Assembly (NCBI GenBank): GCA_020283715.1
Contig: JAIQCW010000257.1
Location: 41,072-105,071 of the forward strand
Source of the DNA: Cytauxzoon felis
Lineage: Eukaryota; Apicomplexa; Aconoidasida; Piroplasmida; Theileriidae
Length of the DNA stretch: 64,000 nt
Direction of reading: 5' to 3'
How positions within the stretch are numbered: the first letter of the stretch is position 1; each line of letters opens with the position of its first letter. The notes under the pieces are model-generated. The model was not told where the DNA came from. It did not search any database and worked only from the letters and a program-made list of their open reading frames with translations. The position numbers and the translations under genes are program-made. Below, piece after piece: positions 34,513 to 46,745 of this stretch.

Positions 34513-37500
34513 TTACACTACAAATTCCTGTTTATATAATCGTGCTTGTGTATCAATCTCGGTTTCATCATTGGAATTTATCATTTGCATCACTTTACAT
34601 AGACCAGAGCCAACACATACCGGTTTGCCCGTCATAATAGCACCTGCTGGAGACTTTAAATTATCATAAGCACCTCTTTCAGATGCATCCATTAAAAACT
34701 TCATTGTTGATTCAAATGACATTTGTAATAATGGTGATGTATGTTTTGCCATACCATATCTTGTAAAAGTGCGTATATCACCTATGTGTAAATGATGAGT
34801 AGAATTATTAAAAATACCCTTCTGTGTCATAAAGTCCGCAATTAGAGTCAAATGCCTATAATTTACCTTAATACCATAAAGCGAGAAAACCTTTGTCAAT
34901 TCAGATACTATACAAGATCTTGCAGCCTCTACACCGTAATATTGTAAGACAGTACATACATCATTCATTTTAATTTTATTAAAATCGACAATCCCCTCTT
35001 TTAATACAAATAAACGTTTTAAATTAGTGCCATCACAGTGTAAAGTATACTCATTTCTACCCGACTGTGAGCTACAAACTATTCTAGATTGTTTAATACC
35101 CGGTGAATCACGTAATATTTGTTGTGATATTTCTTGTTTTAGGAGAGGTATCAAGTCCAGAAAACTAAATATATTTATTTAAATTTATATCAACTCACTA
35201 TGGACATTTAGAAAATGGCCAACCAAACTTTAGTACGAGTTTTGAGCTATCTTTACAATAATTTAGTGAATGTGCAAATTGAAAGACTATATAAAATGAT
35301 TATTTTCATGAAAATTACAGTACCTTTCTTGTTTATAGAATTTAATCCGTATTTTCCGATCTTAAAATCAGATTCAATAACCCTGGGAGATGCGGATTCT
35401 TTTTCTTCTAAGTCTGCTACGTCTACATCGGATGCAATTGTTGAATCTTGTGTAGATTCGTCATCAGATGAATCTGTTGATGATGAAGAAGTAGATGATG
35501 CATCTGAATCCGTTTCGGATTCTGTATCGGAACTTGAGTACACATCTTCATCATCCTGAATGGCTTCAACCTCTTCAGTTGTGATATGTTCATCAGAATA
35601 TTCATCATCATCGTCTTTGATCAATTCATTGGTAACTCTGCCCTCAGTTGTGCTAACAGTATTGGAGCCTGATGATAATACAGATTTCCTTATTCTGTTG
35701 GATATTTTGTCCTTCTTAATAACTTGATCTTGTAGTACCAATGCTCTCCAACATTCATGTAAGTGATCACTAGTATCTGTTAACTCATATGGCATGTTAG
35801 TATCCATGGTTACAATCAACAGACCTGTAACTCTTTTCAAAAACCTGTTTAACAGGCAACTGGATGCCAATTTAACAACATCTTGTAATTTAAATGAACC
35901 AACAGCTTTTTTAAATGAATTCAAATTCTCAAATTGTACGGTGGCCGTATATTCCCAATGTTTAACATTCGCAGAATTCGTATATATATTGCTTTCGATA
36001 CCAACAGAGTGAACAATGTCTGATAATGGGATTCTTCTCAATGCATTAATGGCTGATTGTGCATTTTCTGCGATCCTAAATTCATCATCGCCTATAAGGG
36101 GAGCTGAAAAATAAGGTGTTGATGAGTATCCAGTATTTTGTAAAATTTCTACAAGCCTTGGAATACCCAGTGTAACGTTAGTAGCGCCATGGCCAGCCAA
36201 GTGAAATGTATTGAGGGTCATTTGTGTTGCTGGCTCACCTATAGATTGACCAGCGATACAACCTACAGCATCTCCTGGTTCACACTGTGAACGCTTATAA
36301 TGTAGTAATAACACCTTCTTGGATTCATCATCATCGTATTTATTAATCGTTTCTAAAAAACTTTCACTTGTCATAATATTTAATTTTTCACATTGAATAT
36401 TGGGAATCAAATTAGAATTCATGAGTAAGTCGTTGGGTCTATCCAAGTAAGCGCATTTAGAAACATCTATACCATCCTCGCCATACGAAAATTGAATAAT
36501 GCTTCCTTCAGAAGTGCGAACGGTAGAATCGTAACAAACTATAACATCTTCCATGGCTTTCAACACGCATCTCTGTAAATACCCAGATTTTGCAGTTTTA
36601 ACACATGTATCAACTAGACCCTCCCTTCCTGACATACAGTGGAAAAAATACTCTTGTGGTCTTAATCCTGTTAGAAACCTGTCGGTAATGAAACCCCCAG
36701 CCCTAAATCCAAAATCTCCATATGAAAATGATGGTAAAGTTCTCACAGATGGCATTACAGGAACTCTATTTCCTTCCAATGTTTGTTGCGATAAAGATGA
36801 ACAAATCATAGAAAAATTTACTTTGCTACCCTTAGCACCAGTGGTTACCATTCCTGAAAATCCATTAACCGGAAACTTTAATAAAGTGTTGTCAGAAACA
36901 GTATTTATATCATTAGAAGATCCAATCATATTGTTTTGGAAAAACCTATCAAAAATGCGATAAAAACGTTGCTCATTTCCACGGAATTTGTCTTTAACTA
37001 GATTATAAAAGGCACTGCAAGTGTCTAAAGAATCACCTAGGATATAAGATTTTTTTTCATAGTTAATTGAACATTGTTTTTGAAAATCTTCAGACAACCA
37101 TGAGGGAAAACGTTCCAACAAGCCCGGATAAATTTTTTCATGACTATAGTGTTTCAATTGCATTATATATGGATAAACGAAACATTTTACAGTTGAAATT
37201 TTGCAAATTTCATCCAAAGCTGTTGAAATAAGATCATAAATTTTGTCATTATAACCGACTTCTTTTATTTTGAAAATAAATTCGGTTATGAATAGATGTA
37301 GCTCATTTAAATTATTGTATTCATTAATTTTTATCGGTTGTAAATTGATGTCTGATATATTATTAATGTCCTCTATTAAATTGCGCATTATGAAAAGGAT
37401 CTTTTTAAATGGGTCATTACATTCATAAACAGTAACAGAGTCATCAATGCTTGAATTGGGTGTTAAATCACTGGTAATAGCTTTGGTATATTTATTTGAA

Positions 37501-40473
37501 ATAGATGAAATAAATAACTCTTGTATGTGCAACCCTCCATATTTTATTCTTCTTAATATAGATCTTCTGAAGTTTTCACCTTCAAGTGTCAATAAAAAAT
37601 CCTTTGGACTACATGTTGCTCCGTGCATTTGTAAAAATGATGTAAAAAGATAAGAAAACGAGTTTAATAACATCCCGCAAACTCTGGGACCCAAAATCTC
37701 ATAAACAAGATGTGTCAAACCATAAGATGAAGCACCAAATTGTGATTTATCTAATACACCCTGTAATAATTCAGAATTTTTGATAATAATGGTAGATTCC
37801 TCTGTATTACCATCATTGGATCCTCCCCATGCATCGCCAGGAGTTTGAGATTTTGATATTAAGTTAATACCATTATAATGCTTTAAAAATGATGTATCAT
37901 TGTGTAAACCACAAGAGATTCCATCTACGAGAGTCTTCAATATGGATGTTATTACCTATATCAGTTTAATTATTTTAATCTTTAATATACCTGTTTTCCT
38001 GTCCACAACATTTCAGGATAAAATATGGCTGGTTTGTCGATGTATATTTCATGTTCTAAATTAGAAAATTTACGTGCAAAGTGATCCGATGAGAACCTAA
38101 ATTTTTTAGTGAACTGATATAATTCGTTATCCAGTTTAATATTTTCGTATATTGATTGTAATTTATCACCATCTCTTAAATGAAGATTATTATTATTATT
38201 TAAAATATGGTTTAAAGAGATATATACAAGGTTGTAGTACTCATTTTTTCTAAGGAAAGTATCCTTAGATGTTAACAACGCCCCCCCCTTGACAATGATC
38301 TTGTATCAATCCCCTAATAGGCTGACCGTTTTTTGGTACGACGAATTGACAATCTGCATTAGCTATAATTTGTGCTTCTGCTTGGGAAAGATAATCTTGT
38401 GGTAAGTGAAGATTCATTTCATCACCATCAAAATCGGCATTATAAGTGTTACAGTTTACGTAATTTAACCGAAATATTTTCTGGTTTGTAAGTACTTTTA
38501 CGAAATGACCCATAATTCCAGGCTTGTGTAATGTGGGTTGTCTATTCATTAATACAACATCACCATCCAAAACATGTCTATATACTATTCTAGGTGAATC
38601 TCCCTCTGTGATACCAGTCAACAATAACTTAGCTTTTGCAGCCCGTTCATTAGCGTTTAATGCGGATAGATTATATAATTTACCATTACTGTCTCTCAAA
38701 AAGTTCGCCCCCGGATAAATCTTAGAACCGTTAATTATCAATCTCCTAAGTAGATTTACATTGTATCTCGTAACATATTCCGGAATAGTTAACTCCATAG
38801 CAAATTTTAGTGGAATTCCCATTTGATTTGTATCCATAAAACAGTCTGGTGCAATAACCGTACGCGCTGAATAGTTAACTCTTTTACCCAACATGTTTTG
38901 ACGAATTGTTCCAGTTTTATGTTCCATACTTTGTTTTATTCCAGGTTTTGGTGGTAATGAAAGATTTCCAGTAGGTTTATTATTATCCATATATGATGAA
39001 ATCCTTCTTTGCAAATTCAATGTATTATTTAAAAGAGCGGTATTAAAACTCATCCCACCTCCATAAATTAATTCTTGAAATTGTTTTAGTTGTTTCTGAT
39101 CTATTGTATAACCCAACAAATCGGATATATATTTTTCGTTTCGGAAAATATCTTTTATGTTAATATGATTTTTAATTTTCAATAACAATTTCAAAAACTC
39201 GTTTACTACGATAATATCCAAAATGGCAGATGATCTTGCGTGAAGAACAATCTGTTTTTCAGCAGTAACCAATGGTGGTCTAAATCTATTGGCCGATACA
39301 GACATGCAATCCATTATAAAGATTTTCCATCCATGTACTTTAGATTGGGGAAATAGATATGTCAACAATAATAGATGGTTCTGAAATAATTCTATTAAAA
39401 TTGGTATCATATGAAATGCTTGTAATTGTGCCAATCTAATGGATATACCAGTAACGTTTAAAATATTAGACATTTGCGATGTAAACTCAGAATTTAGCAT
39501 GTTAACAATATCCATATTAATACTATGTTTTTCATTAATACCGCAATTAGAATTTTGTATGTTGGTATTGTTGAGACCTTTAATAAATGATGGTTCTTTA
39601 TTTGACTGTGGCCAAGAAATATCTATACATGAAGAATCGGATGAAGGCTTTATCGATAATTTGGACTTATTACCACAATATGGGCATTCTGACGTTTGTA
39701 TACCCTCATTGAATAATTTGTTTCTAATTTCATTCCATGCAATAATATCATATGATGATAGATGGTGATATTCTTCATTAATTGTAGTATCGTTGTGTTC
39801 CAATCTGTTATCTGTAGATTTATTTTTTAGTATCCCTAGTCTATTCGGAATCAATTTATTTTTCATTCTATATAGTCTCCTCAAAATTCTTTTAATTGTT
39901 AAATTCTTCTGTTCTTTAGTATTTTTAGTGATATCATTCACATTTGTAGAAGTGTACTCGAAACCTATTTTGAAATGATATAACATAAGAATTAAAATAC
40001 CCGTTTGATCACTTGTCTTAAGAATTTGATCTAATAATAGCATATCTGATAACAATCCTACATTACATAGCTCAAATAACTTGATATACTTTAAAATAGC
40101 ATTCTTATTTAATCGTAATCTTCTACAACCGAAGCAAGTCTGAATTTGTTAATGTGTATATAATTATACAAACCATCTTCAAAAGACGACAGAGGCTCGG
40201 CAACATCAGTGGATGGTACACAGGAACGGCAAAATCTATGTGACCAAGATGGCCATTACAATTAGACATTTCATTACATGATTTGCAAATCTTGTAAATA
40301 TCACTTGAACCCAAAGAGGGATCATAAATGCACGATTTATTAGCAGATTCATGACCAACATATCCTATATTTTTAATTTCTGAAACAGACAACTTATGGA
40401 TCTCATCACTTGACAAAAAGTGTAAGGACAATCCTTTTAGTTCTGTAGAAATTGTATAATTATAGCCAAGCAT
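34513..40473 (-). CDS. RPA1: RNA polymerase I largest subunit (RPA190/POLR1A), with one homopolymer frameshift
   Basis: Exons: 40473-40174, 40139-37991 (frame broken, see below), 37955-35324, 35286-35199, 35164-34513; about 1939 aa if the break is a sequencing indel. The N-terminus has the zinc motif CKSCNEMSNCNGHLGHI and, across exon 1/2, CFGCRRLRL. The catalytic metal loop YNADFDGDEMNLHLP lies near 38420-38450. The trigger loop/bridge region has GDAVGCIAGQSIGEPATQM (about 36230-36290). The acidic Ser/Asp/Glu-rich insertion near 35400-35600 and the N-terminal match identify Pol I rather than II or III. It transcribes rRNA in the nucleolus. At 38281-38288 a run of eight C (G on the coding strand) puts HCQGG and ALLTSKDTFL in different frames; seven would restore the family-conserved QDHxxxGxLLTxxDTF stretch. 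Confidence 0.93.
38281..38288 (-). other. Single-base frameshift in a G8 (C8 on +) tract of the Pol I gene
   Basis: The coding strand reads tgt-caa then eight G then cgttgtt. The upstream frame ends at TAA 10 codons later; the downstream frame opens at once with ALLTSKDTF. The total exon length is 3n+1. One base is extra relative to a continuous frame. Confidence 0.85.
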
Positions 40474-40864
40474 TTCGCTATCTATCTAATAATTTCATTA
40501 ATACACTACATTGTAAATATTAAATATATGTAGAAAAAAACTTTTGTATTATATAAGACAAAAATAATTATAAATTATGAATATATGCTTCACAAATAAG
40601 ACAACGATAAATTTACATTAATAATCTATCTTAATTACAAAGAACAACTATATATTTATTATTTATGGTACAAAAGGTTCTTAATAATTCAAATAATCAA
40701 TTTGCAAGCCTACGCTACCACACATTGGATTCCATAACATAAAAAATCAAAGTACAAATTTAATAATATTAAATAATATAAGTAAAATATATCATATTTT
40801 ATGTACAAAGCATTCTAAATTTTTAATTTAACCTTGATGATACCAATTCTTTACAAATATTATA
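40474..40864. other. Intergenic, no gene seen
   Basis: About 390 AT-rich bases between the Pol I gene start and the ArfGAP stop, both on the minus strand. Presumed Pol I promoter and ArfGAP 3' UTR. Confidence 0.5.
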
Positions 40865-41975
40865 TTATAACTGTGTTGGTTTTTTGAAGTGTCCCATAAT
40901 AGGATCAGATTCATCTGCATCTTTAGGCTCATTCCAGAGAGAAGCACCACCACTAACGCAAACAGGTGGATGTGAAGGGTTTGGTGTAGGTACGGGTACC
41001 TTATTTTGCTGATTTTGTTGCGAGTGTGTTGTCGGTGTTCCATTCACTCTACTCAATATCCATTCATGAGCATTTGTAGCAGCCTGTTGGATCGTTTATA
41101 ATATTTTATATTGACTTACAGAAGTTAGTTGATCGGCGACTTTTTGGGCTCCTATTTTAGCCTTGGTTTGGTTTTCCTCCCACCATTCCGGGTTCTGTAC
41201 ATTTGTTGCCAATTTTTTACTCTTTTTTTCTATCCATGTTTTACCCTGAGTTTTAATTAAAAGGGTTTTTTAGCACTTACTAATTCAAACACTCCTTTTG
41301 CTTGATCTACCAATGTACTTGACTGGATCTCAGTGACCGCCTTTTCGGCACTGGAATATGCAACCTGAGCGAATGATCCAAAAGCATTTCCAATAGAGTT
41401 AAATACATCTCCTTGTAAAAGTGGTGATGTTGACGGTGGACTTGATTTTTTTGTAGAGAATTTTTTGCTGGAAACATCAGCGGCGGGGTTAAATTCAGTA
41501 CCGAGATTATTATAATGATCGGACAATTGTGCCTCGGGTTGTAATGCAATATTATGATCTAGTGGAGGTGGTAGTTGAGTAGAATCTACGATTGCTCTTA
41601 AATACTTTCTATAATATGCAGCACCTTCTGTCTTATATCTAGCTGATATTGGTAAGTTATTGATTTTATATTCTTCAAAAAAAAGCTTTAAGTTTGGCAT
41701 TTCCACCGTTTTCCATGTACATCAACTGTCTTGCTGACCATGTATCCATAGTTATGCTCTTTACAAAACTAATTTGTAATCCAAACCCTCTATTAAAATA
41801 AAAATCTACGTACAACCTAAACACACCTATGAATACCAGAGCATGACAAGCATATGAAACTACCATGAGATAAAGAAGCCCATGTTGGCCCTGAAGCTCC
41901 ACAATCGAAACAAAGACTATTGTCTTCAATGGCTAATAGCTTTTGTAATTGAAACAATTCACTCCCCTCAGCCAT
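40865..41975 (-). CDS. ArfGAP (GTPase-activating protein for Arf), with one homopolymer frameshift
   Basis: Exons: 41975-41827, 41789-41281 (frame broken), 41245-41120, 41083-40865; introns 35-37 nt; about 333 aa if the break is an indel. The ArfGAP zinc finger is intact: CFDC (Cys22, Cys25), 16 residues, then CLSC (Cys42, Cys45), with [20 protein letters not shown] containing the catalytic Arg in GIHR and the G-x-x-[IV]-S-F-V-K-S segment. The C-terminal part has [14 protein letters not shown] repeats and [11 protein letters not shown] plus FKKP, resembling ArfGAP2/3-type COPI regulators acting at the Golgi. At 41677-41684 a run of eight A (T on the coding strand) separates [10 protein letters not shown] from EEYKINNLP; seven would be continuous. 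Confidence 0.88.
41677..41684 (-). other. Single-base frameshift in a T8 (A8 on +) tract of the ArfGAP gene
   Basis: The coding strand reads aaagc, eight T, gaagaatat. The upstream ArfGAP frame hits TGA inside the tract's end; the downstream frame carries on the domain (FFEEYKINN). As in the Pol I gene, one base is extra and the tract is exactly eight bases long. Confidence 0.85.
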
Positions 41976-42396
41976 TTATAAAAATAATCTGTATATAGAC
42001 AAAATATATTATAGTATTTTTATTAATGTTAAAGTGGGAATGTGTATAATTTGAAAATGTTTTGATATATTATTCAAAGTTTATAATATAATGCACATTA
42101 TTATCATGTTCATAAATTAACAATAAACAATTCGCTATTTAGACCTGATTGAGATACTAATATTGTATTTTATTTTCCAATTTTCCCTTACTTAATGGGT
42201 AGCCAATATATGATGTGCGATAACCAAATGTGTGGCACTAATATAATGACACCAACAATAGTATTACCGATACACATTTCTGTACATATAAGAACAAATA
42301 ACTAGTCTAGTTGAGGATCATTTAGGTAATAGACATCGTATCATATTAAAATTATAATGTTAAGACGTAATTGTATAACTACAACAGATGTTTCTT
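41976..42396. other. Intergenic, no gene seen
   Basis: About 420 AT-rich bases between the ArfGAP start and the dephospho-CoA kinase stop (both minus strand). No supported ORF or RNA. Confidence 0.5.
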
Positions 42397-43389
42397 TAAT
42401 AATGATTCTGCATTTTTGTGAAATTCTTCGATAGTAGACTCGTTTTCTATAATTATATCACCCCAATCTACCAGTTTTTCATTTGCAGTTTGAGAACTAG
42501 ATGATTATATGTCAAATAATATTAAAAACTTACTTGATGATATTCATTAAGATGTTTGTCGAAATGTTAGAATCACGCGATTTGCATCGACTCAACCTCG
42601 TATTAACACTGGCCACACATACTATTATAGGGCCACATACCAATGATAATGGTGTATCATATAACAATGGTACCTCAATGACTAGATTTGTTATAAACGT
42701 TGACGATGTACAACTAACCTATCTCATCCTTCCATAACAATATCCTATATTTTATCACATCGCATATTATCTTAAACACTATATATTTGTGTAAACAATG
42801 ATTTAGTATTCGCCTTTTATTGTCATTATTAAAAACAATTTCCCTGAGTATAGACCGATCTATTTCACCGTTTGAAAGTACAATCTCCGGACCAAATTTA
42901 CGTATTAAACTATCATAGGCAGATGTTCCAGGGACCAATAACTGAAATTTATGTCAATGTTATAGAAAAAATACCTCTCTGTTTATGGAGTCAGAGTCTA
43001 TAACAATAAAATTTTTAGACTGAAGAAATTTGCCTAGTTTATAAGTAACAGTTAACATAATATAAATACCTAATGTTGATTTTCCAGCGCCTATTCCGCC
43101 AGTAATAACTGGAACACAAAGACGCCGACCGACTATAACAAAAAAGTAACCAACGAGGGCAATAAATTTATGTTTCAGACCAAGAAAAAACTATAATAAA
43201 AATATGGTTATATATTAAACATACTAAAAGTATAACTGTGATAAACACGAATAGAATGTGTAAATATCTAGCGTTGCGATTGTAACTAAATTTCTTTTGT
43301 AAAATGGCCAAGGGCAATAACAACAATAAGGCAAACAAATGGAAAAAGTTTTGTAAAATGAAGAGAGATGCTGAAGTTGATTCGCCCAT
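42397..43389 (-). CDS. Dephospho-CoA kinase with N-terminal membrane segments
   Basis: Six exons: 43389-43225, 43190-43070, 43033-42975, 42941-42719, 42681-42534, 42496-42397; introns 33-37 nt; about 271 aa. The P-loop is VITGGIGAGKSTLGKFL, followed by IDSDSINRE, VPGTSAYDSLIRKFGPEI, the acceptor-binding GEIDRSILREIVFNND, VPLLYDTPL, and the lid/C-terminal WGDIIIENE. This order is that of CoaE/DPCK, the final step of CoA synthesis (3'-phosphorylation of dephospho-CoA by ATP). Residues about 8-55 add two hydrophobic helices ahead of the kinase, suggesting membrane anchoring. The last few codons are sensitive to exact base count and the stop is placed from phase. Confidence 0.85.
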
Positions 43390-43645
43390 TCAATGTATTC
43401 TGCATAGTAATTAAATAATATAAAGTAGACATAAATAACTAATATAAATATTGGCATAAATATAATAAATAATCCACCAATATCGGTGAAATTATAGTAC
43501 TAGCCAAATATTTCACAAAAATATTTTAATATAACATTATTGACCAATGTATACTGCAAACTGAATAAGGCTACATTATATCGTGCATGGAGTGAACATA
43601 TGAAAACAATATATATCATTAAATAATATAATGTTTAAATACCAA

Positions 43646-44807
43646 TTATTCTTGTGTATTTTTGTAAACTGACTGTAATATTTTCTGTATGTTTGTTGCC
43701 TGGTTCAATATACCATCCTGTACAGTATTACATTTTGGGCACTTTGTATTTTTTGAATAAGATGAAATGGAACATTTTTCACAGAAATAGTGACCACACG
43801 ATGTAACAACTGGATTCATGTCAAGATTCCAAATCTTTTTACATTTTAGACATGAAAATGGAACTTGTATCTTCTTTGCTTGCGATTTAATCATCTTTGT
43901 AATGGGTGTATCTTCTTCAGAATTATCACTGGAATTGTCCGAAGAATCACAATCCGATTCTACTTCGCTATCTGATTCTTCATCACTATTTTCTATACTG
44001 TCCTTATTTAATGATGCTTGCATCTTTCTTTGCCATTTATCCAATTTCTCCTGTATTTTCAAACGCTTTTTCGCTTGTTCCTTTTCCCATTCATTTTCTA
44101 TCTGCCAGCCAGATTTGTAATCACTTCTATCGTGTAAAAATTTACATGTGTCACCGAAACCACAATAACCTGTTTCTTTATAGTCCTTGCATATGTCAGG
44201 TTGATAATCTATTCTAAGAGTTGTTCTAACATTAGTAGATGATGCTCTTACTGGACCATATAATCCAGTATATTTTGATGCCGCAATGCTTCCTTCACTG
44301 ATATTAACTATAGGACGATAAGCCCCTCTTCCACGATACACATTAGCTTCCAATTCGCCACTTAATATTTTCTTTCCTATTTCTAAATTGCGTTCCAAGG
44401 TGCTTCTGTGATCAATAGATCTGTCTGTATCGATTTCATATGTTGATGTTGCGCGTTGATTATCCTTATCAAATGAATCCTATTTATGTTTCATTTGTAT
44501 TAAGTGATGTCTAACCTCATTTCTGTCAGAATGTATGTTGTCATAAGCAAGAAGATTGTTATCTAGGTTGATTGGATCCCGGGTGCTCTGAAAGTTTAAT
44601 ATAATTTCAACAAAACTAACCATATCAGAAGTTCTTATTATTGCTCGTTTTTTATAGATTCTAGCTGCATTTTCATCTACATCATCTATATGTGTTTATA
44701 TATATATATATATGTTAAAATTGTAATGGCATACCAGTTGTAGAGGTGTTTACTGGAATCAACGGTTTGCGATTTATAAATGATGCTACATTTCTTTTCT
44801 GAAACAT
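43646..44807 (-). CDS. CWC24: RNF113A/CWC24, spliceosomal CCCH + RING zinc-finger protein
   Basis: Four exons: 44807-44735, 44685-44621, 44587-44516, 44479-43646; 347 aa. The CCCH finger sits in YQPDICKDYKETGYCGFGDT followed by CKFLHDRSDYKSGWQIE, almost the family consensus. The RING is CLKCKKIW...VVTSCGHYFCEKC...CPKCNT. Upstream, RATSTYEIDTD matches the GATATYELDTE stretch of RNF113A. An Asp/Glu/Ser-rich linker separates the two fingers. In relatives this factor binds the 5' splice site region in the Bact spliceosome; RING E3 activity is also reported for the family. Intron 1 (44686-44734) contains a (TA)n repeat. Confidence 0.94.
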
Positions 44808-45023
44808 AGTGAAATTTTCTATAAAATAATTGACAAATTATAATTTTTATTATATATTTTACATTGAATCAATAAATGTTATTAATTCATGTTGGTTATG
44901 TCGAAGATGATTGTATAAAGTGGTAAGTATAGTAACACATAATCTGTACATTTTCATATCATTTACATTATGTAATTTATGTTATAAAAATTAATTTTTA
45001 TAAATGTGTAATTTAAAATTTTA

Positions 45024-46745
45024 TTATTCATCTTTATTCGAAGCTATAGTATTTTCTGTGTTTTTGTTAACATGATCATTCCCCTTTAATTCGGAAAGTT
45101 TCACGTCATTCTCAATATTTTCCAATAGCTCATTATATAACGCATTCCAATTGTTCCATAGAGATTCATTTTGATCCATATCTTTTGGTCCTATTTTAAT
45201 AAGTTTGATTATGTCATTTATATACCTGTTTCTTTTTTGGTGTTTATGTCGTATGTCAAGTTCACATTAGAAATTATTGAATCGTCCTTTTCTTGTCCAT
45301 ATAAAAATGATTTTACCTCGATTGCAAATTGACAAAGTTTTTCAGTCTCTTTTACTATTGTATTCCACGTTACGGGCCTATTTGTTACTGATGACTCACA
45401 TTTTTCTTTGATATGATCACATTGTTTTATTACCGTTTTGAACATTGTATCTAGTGTAAATATTTTATTTGGATTGTTCTTAATATTTGATGATAGACAT
45501 TTTGTATTATCTGTATCGTTGTTTTCAATTGTTATCTTTCTACCCAAGTTTATATCATCATAACCAATCTCAGATCCTTCTACCAATGTAGATATATCTG
45601 AATCTTTCCATATGTGTATGTTTCGTAAAACGAGTGGATTGATTTTGCTTTCATTTAATTCAACATGTGAATCATTGTCATGAATTGATTCATTAATTTG
45701 AGAATTTTTATAATAAGAGGTATCATCAGATATTAATGAAGAGTGTTTATCTGATAATAATGATGAATTACAGTCATTATCTTTATTATGTATCGAGTGT
45801 GTCATATGTTCATAAAATTCATCCTTTACATCTGATATATGTTTAATAGAAAAATCCATCATCATACCTTGTTGATATGATGGTTTTTCTGTCAAAGATA
45901 ATAGTTTATACCATTCATGACCTTTATTTGATTCTGATGTTGTAATATTTCGTTCTGATAATGATCTAAATCCTGATGAATCTATATATTTATAACAATC
46001 ATGATCATTAGTTGCTTTTATATGATCTGATAAGTTACTTATGTTTTTTGTTGTTTCAATACTATTGTTTCTACTAGAATTTATATCATCATTACGATTT
46101 TTAGCAGGTATTAAATAATTATAATTCCATTTAAATGATGCCCAACCACTACCTATATATAACATATTAATATAATTTATTTTATGATATACCCTTTTCA
46201 TTTATATTTATTTCACTTTTTTGATTGTATTTAATCCTTTCTTTTTGATAATGTCCTAATGTATGATTTCCATTGAATGAACGGATATTATCAACCATTG
46301 TAACATATTTATATGTTGGAATGTTGAGGTCATTTTTTTTAGGAAGTACATATTGTCTTGGTACTCTAAATTCAGCAAGACCATGCACTAGATGACAGTA
46401 ATATGTTTTACATTTACCTAATCTATATTCTTTGCATACCTCTGTCTTATATATTAATGGATGATAATGTATCTCTTCATATGAATGAGCGAATGAACAG
46501 TTGTTTCCACGTGGGCATGTATTACGCAATACAGTCGTACCTTCACCTAATTCAACATCTGGACAACAAGCTGGTATATAACGTAAAATTGATGAATCCC
46601 TTAAATAAAATGGGCATCTACGTGCCCAATATAAATTATGTGAATAATTGCATCTCTCCACACCAAAATCACATTTCATAGACGATGCTAATGTACAAAC
46701 TTTAGTACGAAATCGTTCTAAATCTTCTTCACTCAATATAGGCAT
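45024..46745 (-). CDS. Tandem CCCH zinc-finger protein (RNA-binding, apicomplexan type)
   Basis: Three exons: 46745-46193, 46152-45226, 45190-45024; 548 aa. The first 130 residues hold CCCH-like fingers: FRTKVCTLASSMKCDFGVER then CNYSHN; RRCPFYL...CCPD; NTCPRGNNCSFAHSYEEI; YKTEVCKEYRLGKCKTYYCH then LVHG. The spacing resembles Unkempt-type or apicomplexan ZC3H proteins that bind mRNA. The remainder (about 400 aa) is Asn/Asp/Ser-rich and probably disordered, ending in an acidic-rich helical tail. Target and role are not inferable; translational control is the usual theme in the class. Confidence 0.75.

Noticed and set aside
35215..36963. Plus-strand ORFs opposite the Pol I gene (for example Ser/Asp-rich 35215-35559)
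   Set aside because: They mirror the low-complexity acidic codons and conserved domains of the Pol I gene in the opposite strand.
43818..44217. Plus-strand ORFs opposite RNF113A
   Set aside because: Antisense shadows of the CCCH/RING gene, with no coding character.
44698..44712. TA dinucleotide run as a functional repeat
   Set aside because: It lies in the first intron of RNF113A and is short; simple AT repeats are expected at this base composition.
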